Assembly (NCBI GenBank): GCA_905221385.1
Contig: CAJNCV010000021.1
Location: 1-8,069, forward strand
DNA length: 8,069 nt
Direction: 5' to 3'
Source: a bacterium
Lineage (GTDB): Bacteria; Bacillota; Bacilli; Lactobacillales; Streptococcaceae
Part shown: piece by piece, positions 1-5,045 of the stretch
Numbering within the stretch: the stretch's first letter is position 1
Layout: every line of letters begins with the position of its first letter
Program-made: the position numbers and the translations under genes
Notes under the pieces: generated by a model
What the model was told of the DNA's origin: nothing
What the model saw: the letters and a program-made list of their open reading frames with translations, nothing else
The model's database searches: none

Positions 1-77
1 AATTCAGATTCCAAATTTTTATTTTTTCTCGTAACCCGTTCTGCTACCTCCCCCAACTTCCGCTGTTCCCAAGCGTT
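1..77. repeat. Left arm of 77-bp terminal inverted repeat
   Basis: This is a perfect reverse complement of 7993-8069. Identity begins at the first base of the window and stops at base 77; from base 78 the two arms differ (left continues AGTAAG, the right arm read inward continues CATCCG). The repeat is the conserved 5' block of an HsdS coding sequence, so the arms are homologous protein-coding cassettes facing outward. Because both arms are cut by the window edge, the true repeat may be longer. The 31 bp at 46-76 also match, inverted, the block at 5718-5748 inside hsdS. Confidence 0.97.
1..77 (-). pseudogene. Head of an outward-facing HsdS specificity cassette, no start codon, cut by left edge
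   Basis: Read on the minus strand, bases 77 to 1 encode N-A-W-E-Q-R-K-L-G-E-V-A-E-R-V-T-R-K-N-K and onward. This is the opening of a type I HsdS target-recognition domain, of the variant beginning AERVTRKNK rather than the GETFTGLSG variant in the intact hsdS of this locus. Upstream on the minus strand the frame stays open (reading I-L-T then the cassette) but is AT-rich, does not resemble HsdS, and offers no ATG with a ribosome binding site. I see no convincing leftward promoter between 78 and 206. The cassette therefore looks like a silent, headless donor of specificity sequence that could become expressed by recombination. Whether a full TRD follows lies outside the window. Confidence 0.75.
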
Positions 78-119
78 AGTAAGTATTCTATTATTTAGAA
101 AAGAGATTTTTAGATAGAA

Positions 120-147
120 TTTTTGTAATAAAAAAATATTACAAAAA
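120..147. promoter_or_regulatory. AT-rich dyad just upstream of the operon promoter
   Basis: The arms TTTTTGTAATA (120-130) and TATTACAAAAA (137-147) are perfect reverse complements separated by six A residues. The dyad ends 4 bp before the -35 hexamer at 152. It could be an operator for an unidentified DNA-binding protein, or a weak terminator insulating the operon from the left flank. With only two G:C pairs per stem, the terminator reading is weak. The symmetry is seen directly; the role is inferred. Confidence 0.45.
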
Positions 148-151
148 ATAT

Positions 152-180
152 TTGACAAATTATTTGTTTAGGTGTAGAAT
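152..180 (+). promoter_or_regulatory. Sigma-A type promoter of the R-M operon
   Basis: The -35 hexamer TTGACA (152-157) is consensus and is followed, after exactly 17 bp, by the -10 hexamer TAGAAT (175-180, one mismatch to TATAAT). Transcription should start near 187, giving a leader of about 23 nt before the first gene. It is by far the best promoter in the window and probably drives all five genes. It lies 75 bp inside the left terminal repeat, so it would flip with the operon if the repeats recombine. Confidence 0.85.
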
Positions 181-196
181 GAAAGAAACAATTACG

Positions 197-203
197 AGAG
201 GAG
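197..203 (+). promoter_or_regulatory. Ribosome binding site AGAGGAG that fixes the first gene's start
   Basis: AGAGGAG lies 6 nt before the ATG at 210, but only 3 nt before the in-frame TTG at 207. The spacing favours ATG 210 over the one-codon-longer TTG start. Confidence 0.75.
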
Positions 204-209
204 AATTTG

Positions 210-785
210 ATGGACTATTGTCAATTAGGAGATCTGCTTTCCTTTACAGCTGGTGTAAATCCGACTAGGTTTGAGAAGCAGAATCAGGAGTCTCTTCGTT
301 TTTATGATCAGGCTTCGTTTGAGTCAGATTTAAAACAAAAGTCGCATACGCTAGCGACTGATAAATGTTATGAAACTTCGCTGTCTCTCGTTGCAGGAGA
401 TGTAGTTATCAGTAGTCCATTGCGATTAGCGACGATTGTTGGGGAAGATAATGAAGGGAAAATTCTAACTTTAAATTTTATCAAGGTGAACATAAAGGGA
501 AGGTTAGATAAATTTTACTTTCTCTATCTTTTTAATCAATCTCGGGATGTTCAACGTCAAAAGGAACGTGAGCTACAAGGAACAGGTACATCTATGAGAA
601 TACCTGTTAAGTCACTGGAGAGGATCCGTATTCCCCTACCTCCAATAGAGGAGCAAAAAAAAATAGGTCAAGCCTATAAACAGCTGTTACTATTGCAAAC
701 ACAGCTTAGAAAATATAGTCAATTACTGGAAGCAACTGTCCAAACTAGCCTCGAACAAATATTAAGGAGCCAATCACATGAGTGA
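210..785 (+). CDS. Half-length HsdS-like specificity protein (single TRD)
   Basis: This 191-aa protein has about half the length of a normal type I specificity subunit (about 400 aa). It carries one target-recognition domain (roughly residues 1-140) beginning with the HsdS-like opening C-Q-L-G-D-L-L-S-F. The domain ends in the typical G-T-G-T-S-M-R-I-P and I-P-L-P-P-I-E-E-Q-K-K-I signature (residues about 124-152). A helical segment rich in L, Q and K follows (about 150-185), matching the conserved helix that spaces the TRDs and contacts HsdM. It shares no close identity with the TRD in the full hsdS downstream. It is the first gene after the promoter and overlaps hsdR by 8 bp, so the two are probably translationally coupled. 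Truncated HsdS proteins are known to dimerise and recognise symmetric targets (EcoDXXI, EcoR124 work), so this may be an alternative specificity subunit. It could equally be an inert remnant or a modulator of assembly. A run of nine A residues (655-663) lies in the signature region. The family call is secure; the role is inferred. Confidence 0.82.
   Translation: MDYCQLGDLLSFTAGVNPTRFEKQNQESLRFYDQASFESDLKQKSHTLATDKCYETSLSLVAGDVVISSPLRLATIVGEDNEGKILTLNFIKVNIKGRLDKFYFLYLFNQSRDVQRQKERELQGTGTSMRIPVKSLERIRIPLPPIEEQKKIGQAYKQLLLLQTQLRKYSQLLEATVQTSLEQILRSQSHE
655..663 (+). repeat. A9 homopolymer inside the half-HsdS gene
   Basis: Nine consecutive A residues encode the Q-K-K-I part of the EEQKKI signature. 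It is the longest mononucleotide run I found in a coding region here. Slippage would shift the frame and remove the C-terminal helix of the half-HsdS. It could also uncouple translation of the overlapping hsdR. Confidence 0.9.
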
Positions 786-3700
786 AAATAAAAATAAATC
801 AGAATTAGCTTTTGAAAAAGAAGTCATTACTTATCTAACAAATATTGGGGGAGTGAAGCAGTGGGAGTATCTGGAAAATGTGAAAAATACGGAAGCTCTT
901 TGGGATAATTTCAAAAATATTCTAGAGCAGAACAATCGTGGGAAACTAAGTGGATCATTATCTCGAACAGAGTTCGCACAAGTAAAAAAACAAATCTCAG
1001 AACTAGAAACTCCCTATCAAGCAGGGCAATTTCTTTATGGTGTTAATGGATATTCTGAAATTGAGGTGGATCTAGATAGTGGAGAGCATGTTTTTTTAAC
1101 AGTATTTGATCAAGATCAGGTTGGCGGAGGAAATACTGTTTATCAAGTGGTGAATCAGATTAGTCGTCCTAAGATAGTCGACGGTAAACAGGATCGCCGT
1201 TTTGATATTACTCTCCTTATCAATGGTCTTCCGATTATTCAAATTGAGTTGAAGAAGGCGTTACATCGAACGAAAGAATCTTTTAACCAGATGAAACAAT
1301 ATATAGCAGAAAAGCAATATAGTGATATTTTTTCGACTCTTCAAATTTTAGTAGCCATGACTCCTTATGAAACACGCTACATGGCTAATAGTACTCTGGA
1401 AAGTTTCAATCAGGCTTTTGCATTTAACTGGCAGAATGAAGAAGATGCTAAGCCAGTACGTCGTTGGCAGGAATTTGCAGACAAAGTGCTGTCCATCCCG
1501 ATGGCACATAATTTAGCAACCCAATACATGATCCTTGATGGGACCAAGAATAAAGAGAGTATTAAAGTCATGCGTCCCTATCAAGTGTATGCTACGAAGC
1601 GCGTGATTGATAAAGTACGTAAACATGATTTTGGTTATTCAGATGGTAAACTAGGCTACATTTGGCATACTACAGGGAGTGGGAAGACCATTACAAGCTT
1701 TAAGACAGCTTGGTTGGCTAGTCGCTTACCCAATGTTAGTAAAGTCATCTTCTTGGTTGACCGTATTGCACTTACAGAACAAACGGTTGCAGCTTACCAA
1801 GCCTATGATCCAGTTGCTGGTTTTGAAAGCAAAGATGGTATCGTTACTGATACTGCCAATATTTCGGCTTTACATCGGAAACTGACGGTCAAAAGTGATA
1901 AAAATATCATTGTGACTAGTATTCAAAAAATGTCTCGTTACGTTTCAAGAGATGATTTTAAGCCTATTAAAGACAATATTCTCTTTATTGTGGATGAAGC
2001 ACACAGGTCTACTGGAGATGGCAGTGACAATGATAATATGCTTGAGAAAATCCGTCAAGCACTACCTCATGCAGCTTGGGTAGGATATACGGGGACGCCT
2101 AAGTTCCCAATTACAAAAGAGATTTTTGGAGAACTTCTTCATGCCTACACGATTAAAGAAGCGATTGCTGATCGAAATGTTTTGGGATTTAATGTTGAGT
2201 TTAAAGAAACAATTGCAGCGCCCGAAAATCCGACAGCAGATGATATCGATGATAATGTAAAAGCCAGTGTCTATGACACCAGTGAGGAACATGTAAATCT
2301 GGTAGTAAAGGATATCTTTGATAACTGGAACGAACGTTCAAATAAAGGTAAGTATAATGCGATGTTTACGGTTCATGTTGGTGGGAACAAGGCTTCAACT
2401 CCTCGAGCCATGGAATACTTTGACAAGTTTGAAGAAATCAATCAGACCAAGCCAGCTGAACAACGTTTGAAAGTAGCGATTAGTTTTTCAGCAGATACTT
2501 CAAATGGCGATCAACAGCTTCAGGCTAACGAAAATTTGCATCGTGCAATTAGGCACTATAATAGTCTTTTTCATACAGAATTTGATATGAAGACCGTGAA
2601 AGACTACACCGAAAATCTCCGTACACGACTAAATAAAACGGCGGACGATGGACAATACCTAGATCTCGTTATCGTTGTGGATCAACTATTGACAGGTTTT
2701 GATGCCCCAGGACTGAATACTCTCTATGTGGATCGTACCCTAAAAGGTGCGAGTCTCATCCAATCCTATTCACGGACAAATCGTGTTCATAATATGGTTG
2801 AAAAACCTTTTGGAAATGTCGTCAACTATCGATGGCCAGAGCAAAATGAATTTGAGATGAATAAGGCTTTCTATCTGTACTCCAATCGCCATTCTGCAGA
2901 CGAACAAACAGAGTTGAATCTTGATGAAATGAAAGGAAAAAACCAAGAGTCTGGCATCACTTCCAAACCTTTCAGTACAGTACAAGAGGAGCTCAAATCT
3001 GTAGTCGAAGACCTCCGTGTTCTGACAGATAGCTTTATTCAATTGCCACCGAGTGAAAAAGCGCAAGACGATCTCTTTGAAAAGATTCAAACTTATAATA
3101 GATTACTGAGTCAGCTTAAGCAATACACTGAGGATGAGGAGGGAAATCCTGTATCCGCTTATGATGATCCAGAAAACTTTTATAAAGGTATTGGGCTTTC
3201 CGAAGATGAAGAAGTCATGTTGACGACAGTCCTAGCTGGCGACCTCCGAGAGAGACGGGCTAAAAAAGAAAATATTGATATTTCACAAATTATGCTAGAG
3301 ATGGTCCATATCCATGATGTAACAATCAATTATGACTACCTCATTGAACTCATCGCACAGATGGCAGATGAAATTCATACTGGAGAAGTGGCTAAGGCTG
3401 AAAAAACTAAGGAAGATATCTCAATCGAGTTAGCCAAATCTGATAATATCAAGGAGAAAGAACGTGTTACTCGTTTTGTAAATCAGGTTTACAATGGAAC
3501 TTACGTATTTGAACGTTATCCTGTTCCTCGAGATATCGACAGTATGACCAGAGCGATGGAACAGGCTCAGTCAGCAAGTTGTCTTCAACAGTTGACTGCC
3601 TTCATCCGCACGTGGGGTCTGGATAATAGTGTTAAGCCTAAGGAACTAGAAGACTTGATTCAGAAACATCGTATCGGCCAAGAAGATCTGGATAAACAAG

Positions 3701-3852
3701 GAGAAGTCACAAAAATCATGAACGATGCTAGAAGTGACTATACAGTACTTGCAGCAGAAGAAATCGCTAGTTTACCTTGGGTCAAGTATCGTAATGCTCT
3801 ACGTAAGGCTCTTTATGCATTGGCAGATCAATTGAAAAAGTTAGAGGGGTAG
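778..3852 (+). CDS. hsdR: Type I restriction enzyme HsdR (endonuclease and DNA translocase subunit)
   Basis: This 1024-aa protein has the normal length for HsdR. In complex with HsdM and HsdS it binds unmodified target DNA, pumps DNA using ATP and cuts at a distance. The N-terminal PD-(D/E)xK nuclease site is visible as D143, then E157-L-K159 in the context F-D-I-T-L-L-I-N-G and I-Q-I-E-L-K-K. Helicase superfamily 2 motifs follow in order: Walker A T-T-G-S-G-K-T (K303), DEAH box (406-409, I-V-D-E-A-H-R-S-T), motif III G-Y-T-G-T-P (436-441), motif V L-L-T-G-F-D-A-P-G (637-645) and motif VI Q-S-Y-S-R-T-N-R (662-669). The last 300 or so residues are charged and helical, as in the HsdR C-terminal domain that docks on the methyltransferase. 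All catalytic motifs are intact, so it should be active. The ATG at 778 has AAGGAG (764-769) 8 nt upstream. It starts inside the half-HsdS gene and is followed after only 3 nt by the DUF3644 gene. Confidence 0.97.
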   Translation: MSENKNKSELAFEKEVITYLTNIGGVKQWEYLENVKNTEALWDNFKNILEQNNRGKLSGSLSRTEFAQVKKQISELETPYQAGQFLYGVNGYSEIEVDLDSGEHVFLTVFDQDQVGGGNTVYQVVNQISRPKIVDGKQDRRFDITLLINGLPIIQIELKKALHRTKESFNQMKQYIAEKQYSDIFSTLQILVAMTPYETRYMANSTLESFNQAFAFNWQNEEDAKPVRRWQEFADKVLSIPMAHNLATQYMILDGTKNKESIKVMRPYQVYATKRVIDKVRKHDFGYSDGKLGYIWHTTGSGKTITSFKTAWLASRLPNVSKVIFLVDRIALTEQTVAAYQAYDPVAGFESKDGIVTDTANISALHRKLTVKSDKNIIVTSIQKMSRYVSRDDFKPIKDNILFIVDEAHRSTGDGSDNDNMLEKIRQALPHAAWVGYTGTPKFPITKEIFGELLHAYTIKEAIADRNVLGFNVEFKETIAAPENPTADDIDDNVKASVYDTSEEHVNLVVKDIFDNWNERSNKGKYNAMFTVHVGGNKASTPRAMEYFDKFEEINQTKPAEQRLKVAISFSADTSNGDQQLQANENLHRAIRHYNSLFHTEFDMKTVKDYTENLRTRLNKTADDGQYLDLVIVVDQLLTGFDAPGLNTLYVDRTLKGASLIQSYSRTNRVHNMVEKPFGNVVNYRWPEQNEFEMNKAFYLYSNRHSADEQTELNLDEMKGKNQESGITSKPFSTVQEELKSVVEDLRVLTDSFIQLPPSEKAQDDLFEKIQTYNRLLSQLKQYTEDEEGNPVSAYDDPENFYKGIGLSEDEEVMLTTVLAGDLRERRAKKENIDISQIMLEMVHIHDVTINYDYLIELIAQMADEIHTGEVAKAEKTKEDISIELAKSDNIKEKERVTRFVNQVYNGTYVFERYPVPRDIDSMTRAMEQAQSASCLQQLTAFIRTWGLDNSVKPKELEDLIQKHRIGQEDLDKQGEVTKIMNDARSDYTVLAAEEIASLPWVKYRNALRKALYALADQLKKLEG

Positions 3853-3855
3853 GTT

Positions 3856-4818
3856 ATGAGAGATATTAAAGAGCAACTGATTGGGAAATCAATAGAAGCT
3901 TTTATCTTGGGGTTAGAGATTTACAATAAGCCGACCATTCGTTATAGGATTGAGGGTTTTAGTTTTTTTATATGTAATGCTTGGGAACTAATGTTGAAGG
4001 CGGAAATGATGAATCGACAAGAGTCTATTTATTTTAAGGATAGTCCTGATCGAACATTGAGCCTTGAAGCAGTTGTTAAAAAAATCTACTCTGATGTAAA
4101 TACGCGTGTTCGCTTGAATTTGGAACGGATTATCGAACTGAGAAATATCAGTACACATTTCATCACTGAAGACTATGAGTTGAAGTATGCTCCACTTTTT
4201 CAAGCTTGTGTCTTAAATTTTATAAATGAAATGCAAAGATTTCATCAAGTTGTTATCACGGACTCAATTGCGCAAAACTTCTTAACCATATCAGCTACAT
4301 ATGAACCTCTTACGAATGAAGAAATCCGGTTGAAATATCCACCTGAAATCGCTGAAAAATTTATCCAGCAGGCAAATGAAATCGATGTGCTGACAGAGGA
4401 ATATAGCTCTGACAAGTTTGCAATTGAGATCAAACAGAATCTTTATATTACTAAGAAGAAGGAAGAAGCTGATTTTGTTGTATCCCTTAAAAATAATGCC
4501 CCAAGTGAAGTTGCCATTGTGAAAGAGCTAAAAGATCCTTCTGTTAGTCACAAATATTCATATAATAGTGTCATCTCGGCTGTTCGTGATCGTTTGAGTA
4601 AGAGAAATCTTAAACTAGGGTATAAGAATGGATTTAATCAGTATGTATTGAGTCTTATTATCGATTTTTATCATATCAAACAGAATGAGAAATATGCCTA
4701 CTGTCATAAAATAGGGAATACAGAACAATACACATATTCGCAACAATTTGTAGATTTCATTGTATCAGAGATTCAAAAAGACCCTCAACGTTTTGTTGAG
4801 AGCCTTAGAAGAAAGTAA
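3856..4818 (+). CDS. DUF3644-type protein with HEPN-like RNase motif, inserted in the R-M operon
   Basis: This 320-aa protein has no signal peptide or membrane segment, so it should be cytoplasmic. The N-terminal half (about 1-135) looks helical. It contains I-Y-N-K-P-T-I-R-Y-R (22-31) and F-I-C-N-A-W-E-L-M-L-K-A (38-49), which I recognise from memory as the DUF3644 family. At residues 96-101 it has R-N-I-S-T-H, an exact R-N-x3-H match to the catalytic motif of HEPN ribonucleases, preceded by a helix ending I-I-E-L. The C-terminal part (about 230-310; K-Y-S-Y-N-S-V-I, F-N-Q-Y-V-L-S-L, Y-S-Q-Q-F-V-D-F-I-V) resembles a small helix-rich or winged-helix module, possibly for nucleic-acid or partner binding. 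It begins 3 nt after the hsdR stop with a GAGG (3845-3848) 7 nt upstream, so it is co-expressed with the R-M genes. By analogy with PrrC, a HEPN anticodon nuclease carried in a type Ic operon, it could be a second-line toxin triggered when restriction fails. That role is inferred. The family call is good, the RNase call moderate. Confidence 0.8.
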   Translation: MRDIKEQLIGKSIEAFILGLEIYNKPTIRYRIEGFSFFICNAWELMLKAEMMNRQESIYFKDSPDRTLSLEAVVKKIYSDVNTRVRLNLERIIELRNISTHFITEDYELKYAPLFQACVLNFINEMQRFHQVVITDSIAQNFLTISATYEPLTNEEIRLKYPPEIAEKFIQQANEIDVLTEEYSSDKFAIEIKQNLYITKKKEEADFVVSLKNNAPSEVAIVKELKDPSVSHKYSYNSVISAVRDRLSKRNLKLGYKNGFNQYVLSLIIDFYHIKQNEKYAYCHKIGNTEQYTYSQQFVDFIVSEIQKDPQRFVESLRRK

Positions 4819-4819
4819 A

Positions 4820-4909
4820 AAAGATAACCCCAGGCACATAGGAAATGCTCAGTACTATAGTACCTACCCCATTCTGGGACCCAGCGTTTATCCTTCACAA
4901 GTTATCTTT
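4820..4909 (+). other. Possible nested RNA fold between the DUF3644 gene and hsdS
   Basis: Four short complementary pairs are strictly nested: AAAGATAAC (4820-4828) with GTTATCTTT (4901-4909), CCCAG (4829-4833) with CTGGG (4874-4878), TAGG (4839-4842) with CCTA (4863-4866), and GTAC (4852-4855) with GTAC (4860-4863). The last two pairs share base 4863, so they compete at that point. On the 5' side the first two stems abut. The arrangement could be a structured mRNA element separating expression of hsdS and hsdM from the upstream genes. Each stem is short and chance pairing is possible. I recognise no known riboswitch. Confidence 0.3.
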
Positions 4910-4922
4910 AATTACATTATAC
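4894..4922 (+). promoter_or_regulatory. Weak candidate internal promoter ahead of hsdS-hsdM
   Basis: TTCACA (4894-4899) and TTATAC (4917-4922) are separated by 17 bp and resemble -35 and -10 hexamers with two or three mismatches. An internal promoter would let the methyltransferase genes be expressed without hsdR, a common need for R-M systems. The match is poor and partly overlaps the possible RNA fold, so this is only a candidate. Confidence 0.25.
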
Positions 4923-4976
4923 AAGTTTTTCTAGATATTGTAAAGAACTAGGGGCTGTAGAGGAGTGAATCCTTTT

Positions 4977-5045
4977 ATGAAAACAAATGTAAGAAAATTT
5001 CAAAATAACAAGACATGGAAAATAGCTCAAAGGAGGGCTTTATGA
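4977..5045 (+). CDS. 22-codon leader ORF overlapping the hsdS start
   Basis: ATG at 4977 opens a 22-codon frame whose TGA (5043-5045) overlaps the hsdS ATG (5042) as ATGA, the classic arrangement for translational coupling. An AGGAG (4961-4965) lies 11 nt upstream, which is rather far. The peptide is basic (about seven K or R residues), begins M-K-T-N-V-R-K-F and ends A-Q-R-R-A-L. It resembles no family I know. Its last codons contain the hsdS ribosome binding site, so ribosomes translating it would open or occlude that site. It may be a real leader or coupling ORF, or a chance frame. Confidence 0.35.
   Translation: MKTNVRKFQNNKTWKIAQRRAL
5030..5037 (+). promoter_or_regulatory. Strong ribosome binding site AAGGAGGG of hsdS
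   Basis: AAGGAGGG ends 4 nt before ATG 5042 and fixes that codon as the hsdS start. The in-frame ATG at 5015 would give nine extra residues but has no comparable site. Confidence 0.85.

Noticed and set aside
120..147. GlnR/TnrA-type operator (TGTnAn7TnACA) in the dyad.
   Set aside because: The half-sites are present but separated by 10 bases, not 7.
78..206. Leftward promoter that would express the left HsdS cassette.
   Set aside because: TTGTCA- and TTGTAA-like hexamers occur on the minus strand but no -10 element is correctly spaced, and the cassette lacks an ATG with a ribosome binding site.
2770..3090. 106-codon minus-strand frame inside hsdR, and similar antisense frames at 2062-2292, 3988-4203, 6550-6919 and 7166-7471.
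   Set aside because: Antisense shadows of intact genes with clear motifs; no promoter, ribosome binding site or protein-like composition.
4874..4884. CTGGGACCCAG palindrome as a terminator after the DUF3644 gene.
   Set aside because: One-base loop and no T-run; it cannot form a standard intrinsic terminator.
4760..4951. 63-codon plus-strand frame overlapping the end of the DUF3644 gene.
   Set aside because: No ribosome binding site, no recognisable protein features, and mostly an out-of-frame shadow of the real gene plus intergenic DNA.
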